Assembly (NCBI GenBank): GCA_900762125.1
Contig: CAAFFL010000097.1
Span: forward strand, 1 to 8,718
From: an uncultured Prevotella sp.
GTDB taxonomy: Bacteria > Bacteroidota > Bacteroidia > Bacteroidales > Bacteroidaceae
Direction of reading: 5' to 3'
DNA length: 8,718 bases
A program made the translations under genes and the position numbers. Position 1 is the first letter of the stretch; each line of letters opens with the position of its first letter. The notes under the pieces were generated by a model, which had not been told where the DNA came from, ran no database searches, and worked only from the letters and a program-made list of their open reading frames with translations. Below are positions 1 to 6,377 of this stretch, piece by piece.

Positions 1-14
1 ATATTCCTAAACGG

Positions 15-28
15 TTGACTTAAGTCAA
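15..28. repeat. 14-bp perfect palindrome
   Basis: The sequence ttgacttaagtcaa reads the same on both strands. It overlaps the upstream half of the first promoter-like motif on the + strand, so it could be a dimeric regulator site. No regulator gene is visible in the window, so any operator role is inference. A 14-bp palindrome in AT-rich DNA can also arise by chance. Confidence 0.35.
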
Positions 29-43
29 TAAAACATACTTTTG
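15..43 (+). promoter_or_regulatory. Possible Bacteroidetes-type promoter (upstream copy)
   Basis: TTG at 15-17 is followed after 18 bp by TACTTTTG at 36-43, which fits the Bacteroidetes -7 consensus TAnnTTTG. The spacing is slightly shorter than the usual 19-21 bp and the -33 element is only TTG. No gene starts directly downstream on this strand. If active, it would feed the short terminator-ended unit that ends near 164. Confidence 0.3.
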
Positions 44-65
44 CAGCGATTTCGGAGGCTGAAAG

Positions 66-96
66 TTGCGCGGAAACGCAAAACGGCGTACCTTTG
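66..96 (+). promoter_or_regulatory. Bacteroidetes-type promoter (TTG-N20-TACCTTTG)
   Basis: TTG at 66-68 is separated by exactly 20 bp from TACCTTTG at 89-96. This matches the known Bacteroidetes layout of a -33 TTTG-like element and a -7 TAnnTTTG box. Transcription would start near 100-104 on the + strand. No open reading frame follows before the intrinsic terminator at 142-164, so the motif drives either a very short RNA or a leader that reads through. Confidence 0.45.
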
Positions 97-100
97 TCCG

Positions 101-164
101 TGTGTTTTTCATAGTATTAGATTTAAGGTTAACAAAGGTTAGGACTCAGCGGAGCCCTTTTTTT
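101..164 (+). ncRNA. Candidate short transcript between promoter and terminator
   Basis: A promoter-like motif (66-96) and an intrinsic terminator (142-164) on the same strand enclose about 60 nt with no plausible coding sequence. The body is AT-rich (about 108-141) and ends in the GC-rich terminator hairpin. This could be a small RNA, an attenuated leader, or the tail of an unrelated transcript entering from the left edge. I cannot assign it to a known RNA family. The start is inferred from the promoter motif and is accurate only to a few bases. Confidence 0.3.
142..164 (+). terminator. Intrinsic terminator, + strand
   Basis: GGACTC (142-147) and GAGCCC (152-157) form a six-position stem with one A-C mismatch around the loop AGCG. 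Seven T residues follow directly (158-164). This is the standard shape of a rho-independent terminator reading left to right. It closes either the short candidate RNA starting near 101 or a gene lying left of the window. Confidence 0.6.
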
Positions 165-233
165 GTGCCCTTTTCGTCGGTGCTATGTCCCCTTTCCATT
201 GACTTGATCTTGCATCCACGGTGAGGTCATCGA

Positions 234-318
234 GTAATTTAAGTTAAATTACAAAGTAATTTAGGTTAAATTACTCAGTAAATTAAGTTAAATTATCGAG
301 TAATTTAAGTTAAATTAC
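234..318. repeat. Four 19-bp palindromes in a 22-bp phased tandem array
   Basis: Four copies start at 234, 256, 278 and 300, exactly 22 bp apart. Copies 1 and 4 are identical (gtaatttaagttaaattac): nine-base arms around a single central base. Copy 2 has one change (aagtt to aggtt). Copy 3 has two (gtaaatt at the left, final c to t). The 3-bp spacers are aaa, tca and cga, and cga also precedes copy 1. The array lies about 50 bp past the stop codon of the - strand transporter gene. Each unit can form an AT-rich hairpin, but none is followed by a T-run, so terminator function is not evident. A 22-bp period is close to two helical turns, which would put bound proteins on one DNA face. The rest of 165-366 shows nothing else I can name. 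Confidence 0.85.
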
Positions 319-347
319 TAGTTGACAACAGCGTCGGGGCAACATCA

Positions 348-361
348 CCTCAACGTTGAGG
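348..361. repeat. 14-bp palindrome just past the transporter stop codon
   Basis: The sequence cctcaacgttgagg is a perfect palindrome beginning about 6 nt beyond the stop codon of the - strand transporter gene. As RNA it could fold into a five-pair stem with an ACGU loop. No T-run follows on the - strand, so it is not a convincing intrinsic terminator. It may be a weak 3'-end stabilising hairpin. Confidence 0.3.
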
Positions 362-366
362 CTCCT

Positions 367-1266
367 TCAGGCGTGTGCCTTGCCCTGCTGGGTGACCATC
401 CAGGCGCTGAGAAGGACGAGGATGAGGGCCACGGGTTTGTCCCAGGTGAGGGCGTCCTGGCCGATGCAGATGGCGACGAGGGAGGCGACGATGGGCTGCA
501 GATTGGTGTAGACGCTCACCGTTGTAGCCTGCAGATAGCGCATGGCAAAGGGGATGGCGAAGTAGCCGGCCACGGTGGCGAAGATGACGATGAAGGCCAT
601 CTCCAGCACGCCGCTCCACTGCCAACCGGCGCTATAGAGCGTTGCGCCGCAGAGGTCGCGCCACGAGAACGGTAGCACGGCGATGGTGGAGACGAGGAAC
701 ACCCACTTCATCTGCGTCACGGCGGTGTACTTCGTCGACACCTTGCGGGTGATGATGAGGTAGATGGCCCATGTGAGGAGGCTCAGCACCGCCAGTCCGA
801 TGCCGAGGAGGTCATTGCTGCCTGTGCCGCCCTGCCAGCCCATGAACACCATGAGAAGTGCTCCGGCGACACCGATGACGACGCCGATGGCCTTCCGGCC
901 GGTCATGCGCTCACCGATGAACAGTGCGGCACAGAGCATCGTTGCCACGGGGGTCAGTGTGGCGATGAGGCTGAAGTAGACGGGTGTGGTGTAGCTCAGT
1001 GCCCAGGCGGTGAGCGTCTGGGAGATGACGAAGCCGAGCAGTCCGCCACCCATGATGGTGATGAGGTCGCGTGTCTCGACGCGCTCGCGGGGCATGAACA
1101 GGGAGATTGCCCAGAAGATGACCGCTGCGCCGATGCAGCGTGTGGCCATGTAGGCCATGGGCGACACCCAGTTGTCGAGCAGCAGTTTGGTTACGGGTAC
1201 GCCGAGTCCGAAAATCACGTTGGCCAACAGCACGGCAGTGTGGCCTTCAATCTTGTTTCTTTCCAT
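367..1266 (-). CDS. EamA/DMT-family inner-membrane transporter
   Basis: The 299-residue protein has the size and layout of drug/metabolite-transporter superfamily proteins: about ten hydrophobic helices in two EamA repeats, roughly residues 10-140 and 152-293. Typical family segments are visible, such as the first-helix stretch LANVIFGLGVPVTK, TLTPVATMLCAALFIGER (about 103-120) and, in the second repeat, NLQPIVASLVAICIGQD (255-271). The substrate is unknown; members export or import amino acids, nucleotides, sugars or drugs. I chose the start at 1266 (MERNKIEG) rather than the open frame reaching 1377. The extra 37 residues would be read through a terminator-like hairpin and a promoter-like motif, and they do not resemble the family. 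The gene lies downstream of the amino-sugar cluster but appears to have its own promoter, so a functional link is only positional. Confidence 0.88.
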   Translation of the reverse strand: MERNKIEGHTAVLLANVIFGLGVPVTKLLLDNWVSPMAYMATRCIGAAVIFWAISLFMPRERVETRDLITIMGGGLLGFVISQTLTAWALSYTTPVYFSLIATLTPVATMLCAALFIGERMTGRKAIGVVIGVAGALLMVFMGWQGGTGSNDLLGIGLAVLSLLTWAIYLIITRKVSTKYTAVTQMKWVFLVSTIAVLPFSWRDLCGATLYSAGWQWSGVLEMAFIVIFATVAGYFAIPFAMRYLQATTVSVYTNLQPIVASLVAICIGQDALTWDKPVALILVLLSAWMVTQQGKAHA

Positions 1267-1274
1267 ACGGCCGA

Positions 1275-1308
1275 CAAAGTTAGGGAAACTTTTCCATATA
1301 CCCACAAA
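1275..1308 (-). promoter_or_regulatory. Promoter-like motif for the EamA transporter
   Basis: Read on the - strand, TTTG (1308-1305) and TAACTTTG (1282-1275) are separated by 22 bp, near the usual Bacteroidetes -33/-7 spacing. The box ends only 8 nt before the chosen start codon at 1266, so a transcript from it would be almost leaderless. It sits immediately after the terminator-like hairpin, consistent with independent expression from the upstream cluster. Confidence 0.45.
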
Positions 1309-1378
1309 AAAATGTTTTCTTTTGTTTTGGATGTTTTCTGGGATATCGCAGAAAACACGGAAAACAAAAGAAAACATT
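1306..1378 (-). terminator. Long hairpin terminator after the amino-sugar cluster
   Basis: Arms 1311-1340 and 1349-1378 are inverted copies matching at 27 of 30 positions: 18 consecutive pairs, a 3-base mismatch block, then 9 pairs. The 8-base centre ggatatcg itself contains the palindrome gatatc. On the - strand the hairpin is followed by a run of seven T residues (1312-1306). It starts 47 nt past the stop codon of the fusion gene. The position and T-run fit an intrinsic terminator, although the stem is unusually long and AT-rich, so another origin such as a repeat element is possible. Confidence 0.65.
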
Positions 1379-1425
1379 CTATCTTGTAACGGTGTAAGAC
1401 CTTTCTATCTGGTTACAGAGAAGCA

Positions 1426-3417
1426 TCAGAGCTTGTACTCCACAAAGGCCTCCATGGCCTCGTAGCTGGCCAGACCGAGGTCGTCGTAGAGCTGTGCCGT
1501 GGCATGGTTGCGGTCCTCGGCGCGCTGCCAGAAGAGGCGCTCGTCGTTGCCGAGGTAGGGCGCACTCTCCATCTGCGACTGGTGCTTGAGGATGGCGTTG
1601 CGCTTCTGGCGCAGCTCCTCTGGACTCATCGGCACGCACATCTCGATGTTCTCGATCTCCCACTCGGCCCAGGCACCGCGGTACATCCAGATGCGGCAGT
1701 CGCGGAGCCACTCTGCACCGGCCTGCTTCTCCAGGTCGAGGGCGGCAAGGACGGCGTTGGTGCACTTCCGGTGTGTGCCGTGGGGGTCGGCGAGGTCGGC
1801 AGCGATGTAGATCTGGTGAGGCTTCACCTGCTGGAGCAGGTCGCGGACGATGGTGACGTCCTTCTCCGTCATCGGGAGCTTCTCCACCTTACCACTCTCG
1901 TAGAATGGCAGGTCGAGGAAGTGAACGTGGTCCAGCGGAATCTTGTTGTAGGTGCAGGCCGTGCGTGCCTCGCCGCGACGGATGAGGCCCTTGATGGTGA
2001 GGATGTCGCGCGTGTCGAGGTCGCCGGGCTTCTTCTGCAGGAAGAACTGCTTGATCTCCTTGTACTTGTCGCTGATGACCGAGTCGCACTCCTCGTTGAA
2101 GAGCTGGTTGAAGCCGTTGATGAAGTGCATGAAGCGTGTCACCTCCTCGTCGTTGACGGCTATGTTTCCCGAAGTCTCGTAGGCGATGTGCACGTCGTGG
2201 TGCTGGCTGACGAGGCGCTGGATGGTTCCGCCCATGGAGATGACGTCGTCGTCAGGATGGGGCGAGAAGACGATGACGCGCTTGGGGTAGGGCACGGCAC
2301 GCTCGGGACGATAGGTGTCATCAGCGTTCGGCTTGCCACCGGGCCATCCCGTGATGGTGTGCTGCAGGTCGTTGAAGATCTTGATGTTGCAATTGTAGGC
2401 CGAGCCATAGAGTGCGAGGAGCTCGGACAGGCCGTGCTCGTTGTAGTCCTTGTTGGTCAGCTTCAGGATGGGCTTCTTCACCATGCCGCAGAGCCAGGTG
2501 ACGGCGGTGCGCGTGAGCTGGTCGGTCCAGTCGCACGACGTCACGAGCCAGGGGTGCTTGATGCGCGTGAGCTCGGAGGCTGCGGCCAGGTCGACGACGA
2601 CCTCGGCATTGCCCTGCGTCTGGAAGTAGGACGACGGCACCTTGTCGGAGAACTCGCCCTCGACGGTCTCGCGGATGACGCCCGCCTTCTCGTCACCCTG
2701 TGCCATGATGAGCACCTGGCGGGCACGCAGCAGGGTGCCCATGCCCATGGTGATGGCGCACGGCGGTATCTGTGCACGCACGGAACTGCTGTTGGTCATC
2801 TCCTCACGTGTCAGTGCGTCGACGAGGATGATGCGCGTGCCGCTGGCCATGCTCGAGCCGGGCTCGTTGACAGCGACGTTGCCCGAACGGCCGATGCCGA
2901 AGAGGGCCACGTCCAGTCCGCCGGCGTCGATGATGTCCTGCTCATACTGCAGGCAGGCCTGCTGCACTTCCTTCTGCGGCAGCGTGCCGTCGAGGGTGTG
3001 GATGTTCTCCGGCAGGATGTCGACATGGTCGAGGAGCATCGCGCGCAGCTGGTTGATGCTCTTCACGGGGCTCTCGTCGGTCAGGGGATAGTATTCGTAA
3101 CCGTTGAAGACGACGACGTTGGCAAAGCTCAGACCCTTCTGCTCGTGGCGGCTGATGAGCTCGTTGTAGACACCCGTGAGCGTGGAGCCTGTGCCGAGTG
3201 CCATGACAAAGAACTTGCCGGCCTTCGCAGCCTCGCGGATGCCCTGCTCAATCTTGTCGGCGATGAATGCCGCACACTCCTCCGCACCGGGGAGGATGTC
3301 CGTATGGATCTTCTCCATGCGGGTCAGCTCCGTCAGTTCTACGGCGGAAGAAGGCTGGTAGAGCTTCAGGGGCACCTTCTTCAGAACGATCTGTGATGTA
3401 AGATTCAAATTAACCAT
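1426..3417 (-). CDS. NagB-like / PIG-L (LmbE) deacetylase-like fusion protein
   Basis: A 663-residue cytoplasmic protein of a type I know from Bacteroides and Prevotella, where it is usually annotated as glucosamine-6-phosphate deaminase. Residues about 30-290 form a NagB/6-phosphogluconolactonase-like domain; about 380-600 form a PIG-L/LmbE domain. The PIG-L half keeps SPHPDDD (H387, D389, D390) and DPHGTH (H546, H549), expected metal-binding or catalytic positions. The NagB-like half has FNGYEYY (104-110) where true NagB has FNMDEY, and GIGRSGNVAVNEP (174-186) where NagB has GIGPDGHIAFNEP. The catalytic Asp72, Asp141 and His143 of NagB are thus replaced by Tyr, Ser and Asn; only the Glu148 equivalent (E185) remains. 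Deaminase activity is therefore doubtful. I chose the start at 3417, 13 nt after the nagB stop. An in-frame ATG at 3441 would add 8 residues and overlap nagB by 11 nt. Reaction and substrate are unknown. Confidence 0.88.
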   Translation of the reverse strand: MVNLNLTSQIVLKKVPLKLYQPSSAVELTELTRMEKIHTDILPGAEECAAFIADKIEQGIREAAKAGKFFVMALGTGSTLTGVYNELISRHEQKGLSFANVVVFNGYEYYPLTDESPVKSINQLRAMLLDHVDILPENIHTLDGTLPQKEVQQACLQYEQDIIDAGGLDVALFGIGRSGNVAVNEPGSSMASGTRIILVDALTREEMTNSSSVRAQIPPCAITMGMGTLLRARQVLIMAQGDEKAGVIRETVEGEFSDKVPSSYFQTQGNAEVVVDLAAASELTRIKHPWLVTSCDWTDQLTRTAVTWLCGMVKKPILKLTNKDYNEHGLSELLALYGSAYNCNIKIFNDLQHTITGWPGGKPNADDTYRPERAVPYPKRVIVFSPHPDDDVISMGGTIQRLVSQHHDVHIAYETSGNIAVNDEEVTRFMHFINGFNQLFNEECDSVISDKYKEIKQFFLQKKPGDLDTRDILTIKGLIRRGEARTACTYNKIPLDHVHFLDLPFYESGKVEKLPMTEKDVTIVRDLLQQVKPHQIYIAADLADPHGTHRKCTNAVLAALDLEKQAGAEWLRDCRIWMYRGAWAEWEIENIEMCVPMSPEELRQKRNAILKHQSQMESAPYLGNDERLFWQRAEDRNHATAQLYDDLGLASYEAMEAFVEYKL

Positions 3418-3430
3418 AGTGGTAGATGCT

Positions 3431-4213
3431 TTACTTTTCAATGTCCTTAAAATAGCGATATGTGCCGACCTTCAGCTCGTCGGTGGCTGCCTCGTCGGTG
3501 ACGATGATGCCGTGGGGGTGCGTCTGCAGGGCGCTGATGGTCCATGCCTGCGTGACGGGACCTTCGACGGCAGCCTGCAGGGCGCGAGCCTTGTTGTGGC
3601 CATTGGCGAGGATGAGCACCTCACGGGCGTCCATGACTGTGCCGACACCGACGGTGAGGGCCTGCGTAGGCACCTTCGACGTGTCGCCGTCGAAGAAGCG
3701 GCTGTTGGCGATGATGGTGTCGGTGGTCAGCGTTTTTACGCGAGTGCGGGAGCTGAGCGATGAGAACGGCTCGTTGAAGGCGATGTGTCCGTCGGGGCCG
3801 ATGCCGCCGATGAAGAGGTCGATGCCTCCGGCCTTCCGGATCTTCTCCTCGTAGCTGCGGCACTCCTCCATGAGGTCCTTGGCGTTGCCGTTGAGGATGT
3901 GGATCTGCTCTGCGGGGCAGTCGATGTGGTCGAAGAGGTTCTCGTGCATGAAGGTGTGGTAGCTCTGCGGATGGTCCTCCGGCAGGCCGACATACTCGTC
4001 CATGTTGAAGGTGTCCACATAGCGGAACGACACGCGGCCCTCCTTCACGGCCTCCACGAGGTGACGATAGAGCCCCTGCGGTGTGGAGCCGGTGGGCAGA
4101 CCCAGCACAAAGTGGTGGTCGGCTGTGGGGCCAAACTCCTGGATGCGGCGGATGACATACTCCGCAGCCCAGGTCGACATGCCTTCATAGTCTTGCTTAA
4201 TAATCAGTCGCAT
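3431..4213 (-). CDS. nagB: Glucosamine-6-phosphate deaminase
   Basis: NagB converts glucosamine-6-phosphate to fructose-6-phosphate and ammonia in the cytoplasm, the last step of amino-sugar catabolism. The 260-residue protein is slightly shorter than the 266-residue E. coli enzyme and aligns without gaps at the key sites. The sugar-phosphate loop LGLPTGSTP lies at 37-45. Catalytic D72 is in FNMDEYVGL, and D141, H143 and E148 are in GGIGPDGHIAFNEP; K208 is also present. Residues matching the E. coli allosteric GlcNAc-6-phosphate site (S151, S152, R158, K160, Y254) are conserved, so allosteric activation is plausible. The gene follows the hexosaminidase gene by 70 nt, with no clear promoter in the gap, and precedes the fusion gene by 13 nt. 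The three probably form one operon. No nagA deacetylase gene is present in the window. Confidence 0.96.
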   Translation of the reverse strand: MRLIIKQDYEGMSTWAAEYVIRRIQEFGPTADHHFVLGLPTGSTPQGLYRHLVEAVKEGRVSFRYVDTFNMDEYVGLPEDHPQSYHTFMHENLFDHIDCPAEQIHILNGNAKDLMEECRSYEEKIRKAGGIDLFIGGIGPDGHIAFNEPFSSLSSRTRVKTLTTDTIIANSRFFDGDTSKVPTQALTVGVGTVMDAREVLILANGHNKARALQAAVEGPVTQAWTISALQTHPHGIIVTDEAATDELKVGTYRYFKDIEK

Positions 4214-4283
4214 AATCTGAAAACGTTTTGGGTGTTATTTGTTTATAATGTTAGCTTGTGATGGAAGGGGGTGCGGTGGCGGC

Positions 4284-5912
4284 TTACCAGTAGTCGCGCG
4301 GCGTGGTGTTGTAGATCTCCGGCCAGAGAATCTTGGCATACTGCCAGTCGTAACGGTCGTAGAACTTCACCAGACGGTCCACGCGTGCCTTGAAGGCCTC
4401 GTAGTCCTTCTCCCCGTGCGGCTCCCATTGCACCTCAGCCAGGGCCGCCATGCGCGGCAGCACCTGATACTGTGCCACGCGGAAGTTGGGCACATGCTCC
4501 GACCAGAGGTTCGCCTGCACGCCGAGGACATGCTGCTGTGCCTCCGCGTCGATGCTGTCGGGGACGGGCTCGTAGTCGTAGAGCTTCTCCACGGTGATGG
4601 GCTTGCCGTAGGTGATGCACGGCTCATTGGCGGTGTTGGGCGTCTGCACAAAGTCGAAATAGCAATAGGTGGACGGCGCCATCACGACGTCATGGCCGAG
4701 CTGCGCGGCCTTCAGGCCCGGTCCCTCGCCGCGCCAGCTGAGGATGGTGGCCGCCTTCGAGGCACCATGGTCGAGGAGCTCGTCCCAGCCGATGATGGTG
4801 CGGCCCTTCGAACGGACGTAGGCTTCAATCTGCTCGGTGAAGTAGCCCTGCACGGACTTCACGCCGAGTGCCTGGTCCTTCGGACAGGCGTCCCAGCGCT
4901 TCGTCGGCGTCTCGTCGCCACCTATGTTAATAAGGTGGGAGGGGAAGAGGTCGATGACCTCGTCGAGGACACCCTTAGCAAACTCGATACTCTTGGGGTT
5001 GCCCACGCAGAGGACGTTCCAGCTCACGCCCCACTTGTGGCCGACCTCGTAGGGTCCGCCGGTGCAGCCCAGCTCGGGATAGCTTGCCAGGGCGGCAAGA
5101 CAATGGCCGGGGATCTCAATCTCCGGGATGATGGTGATGAAGCGGTCGGCAGCATAGCGGATGACGTCGCGGATCTGATCCTGCGTGTAGAAGCCGCCAT
5201 AGCGGATGCTGTCGTCCACATCAGAGTTGTTGCCGATGACCGTGCCCGAGCGCCACGCGCCGACGGTGGTGAGCTTCGGGTAGCGCTTAATCTCGATGCG
5301 CCAGCCCTGGTCGTCGGTGAGATGCCAATGGAAGACGTTCATGTTGTGGAGCGCCATCATGTCGAGGTAGGTCTTCACCTCGTCGATGGTGAAGAAGTGG
5401 CGGCAGCAGTCGAGGTGCAGACCGCGGTAGCCGAAGCGCGGTGTGTCGCTGATGCGCACGGCGGGGAGCTCCACGGCTGTCGTGGTGGCTACGGGGAGAC
5501 TCTTGCGCAGCGTCTGTACGCCGTGGAAGATGCCGGCGGCGGAGCCCGTGAGCACCACGCGCTTCTTGTCGACGGTGAGGGTGTAGCCCTCGTCGGTGGC
5601 CTTTGCCTTCTTGTCCAGCGTCAGCAGGATGGTGCTGGCCGATGGCCGCTTCTCGGCGATGGTCAGCTGCAGGCCCGTGGCTTCCTTGACATACTGCTGT
5701 AGGAACCGTGCGTTGCGCTGAAGAGCCTCGTCATTGCTGCCCACGCTGATGGTGGTCTGGGCAGAGAGCACGAAGGGCGCGCCCTTCTGCGCGGTGATGG
5801 ACTGTGGCAGTGGCACGACATGATAGTCTGCCTGGTCGGCTGCCTGCGCATGCAGTGGCATCAGCAACAAGCAGAGGGACAAAATGAACCCGATGGTAGT
5901 AATCTTCTTCAT
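4284..5912 (-). CDS. Secreted beta-N-acetylhexosaminidase, GH20
   Basis: A 542-residue glycoside hydrolase family 20 enzyme that removes terminal beta-linked GlcNAc or GalNAc from glycans. Residues 1-24 form a signal peptide (MKKITT, hydrophobic core, cleavage after HAQA). The Cys at 14 is not in a proper lipobox (LSLC), so a soluble periplasmic or secreted protein is more likely than a lipoprotein. A GH20b-like N-terminal domain spans about 28-155 and the TIM-barrel catalytic domain about 160-500. Family hallmarks are HWHLTDDQGWR (195-205), PEIEIPGH (263-270), the catalytic pair D333-E334 in INIGGDETP, WDE (376-378) and NLWSE (468-472). These support substrate-assisted (acetamido-participating) catalysis. 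The length is typical for the single-catalytic-domain class. It is the first gene of the apparent operon with nagB and the fusion gene, which suits GlcNAc scavenging from host or dietary glycans. Confidence 0.95.
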   Translation of the reverse strand: MKKITTIGFILSLCLLLMPLHAQAADQADYHVVPLPQSITAQKGAPFVLSAQTTISVGSNDEALQRNARFLQQYVKEATGLQLTIAEKRPSASTILLTLDKKAKATDEGYTLTVDKKRVVLTGSAAGIFHGVQTLRKSLPVATTTAVELPAVRISDTPRFGYRGLHLDCCRHFFTIDEVKTYLDMMALHNMNVFHWHLTDDQGWRIEIKRYPKLTTVGAWRSGTVIGNNSDVDDSIRYGGFYTQDQIRDVIRYAADRFITIIPEIEIPGHCLAALASYPELGCTGGPYEVGHKWGVSWNVLCVGNPKSIEFAKGVLDEVIDLFPSHLINIGGDETPTKRWDACPKDQALGVKSVQGYFTEQIEAYVRSKGRTIIGWDELLDHGASKAATILSWRGEGPGLKAAQLGHDVVMAPSTYCYFDFVQTPNTANEPCITYGKPITVEKLYDYEPVPDSIDAEAQQHVLGVQANLWSEHVPNFRVAQYQVLPRMAALAEVQWEPHGEKDYEAFKARVDRLVKFYDRYDWQYAKILWPEIYNTTPRDYW

Positions 5913-5949
5913 CTTAGGCTATGAGTTATGTTTTTGCACTATTGCGCTG

Positions 5950-5957
5950 CAAAATTA
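5950..5957 (-). promoter_or_regulatory. Possible -7 box upstream of the hexosaminidase gene
   Basis: On the - strand TAATTTTG matches the Bacteroidetes -7 consensus TAnnTTTG. It would give a leader of roughly 30 nt before the start codon at 5912. I see no convincing TTTG at the -33 position, so the call rests on the single box. Confidence 0.4.
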
Positions 5958-6072
5958 AGCAATAATCCGATGAAGAATTTACCTATTTACGCAAATATTA
6001 TATCAAAAGGCGCAATTCTCTGGCTGAGGTTAGTCATGACGAGCTCTTTTGTGGCTGCCGGTGGCGTGTCAT

Positions 6073-6377
6073 TCAGAAGCAGTAGGTGGCACCGATGAAG
6101 AGCGTGTGCTGGAGCACGCGGTTGTAGAGGGACTGGCCGAAGTGGGTGGCAACGGGGTGATGGTCGACCTGTAGGTTGCGGCGGTCGCCGTAGGGATCGT
6201 AGTTGGACAGGCAGTAGCCGAGGAAGAGGTAGCCGTCACTGTTGCCTAGGCAGAGCTGCGTGCGCAGTCGCCAAAAGAAGCGGTCACCGCCATGGTTGTG
6301 GACACGTACATCGTCGGCGGTCCATTTCCTTGGGTCAGGAGCAGGTCAGCATGAAACCAGCCCAGTCCGGCGGTCTT
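6073..6377 (-). pseudogene. C-terminal remnant of an outer-membrane beta-barrel protein
   Basis: From about 6345 down to a stop at 6073-6075, one frame encodes about 90 residues with beta-barrel features: alternating aromatic and polar residues (FFWRLRTQLCLG, GYLFLGYCLSNYDP, HTLFIGATYCF) and a C-terminal Phe, typical of outer-membrane proteins. There is no start codon or signal peptide. Just upstream, another - strand frame (6377 to about 6333) reads KTAGLGWFHADLLLTQ, which looks like the preceding barrel strand. This suggests a one-base frameshift near 6330-6335. The rest of the barrel is missing. I cannot name the family. It may be the tail of a gene deleted when the small gene next to it arrived, or an ancient leftover of a gene that stood upstream of the hexosaminidase gene. 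Confidence 0.6.

Noticed and set aside
234..318. The tandem palindromes as a CRISPR array
   Set aside because: The spacers are only 3 bp, the repeats are 19 bp and no cas gene is present.
322..675. A + strand open frame overlapping the 3' end of the transporter gene
   Set aside because: The translation is Gly/Asp/Glu/His-rich with no motif and lies antisense to a well-supported membrane protein.
1267..1377. A 37-residue N-terminal extension of the transporter
   Set aside because: It would be translated from the terminator-like hairpin and promoter-like region, and the family begins at about the residue after MERNK.
1385..1417. Inverted 6-mers tgtaac/gttaca just past the fusion stop codon
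   Set aside because: Arms of six bases separated by over 20 bases are likely by chance and have no T-run; the long hairpin next to them is the better terminator.
1504..3396. A 630-codon open frame on the + strand opposite the fusion gene
   Set aside because: It mirrors the fusion gene and shows a Leu/Val/Asp/Glu/Arg-rich composition without any recognisable domain, as expected from the complement of a GC-rich coding sequence. The - strand protein has clear NagB-like and PIG-L motifs.
4239..5702. A 487-codon open frame on the + strand opposite the hexosaminidase gene
   Set aside because: Same reason: a low-complexity antisense translation. The - strand encodes a complete GH20 enzyme with signal peptide and catalytic pair.
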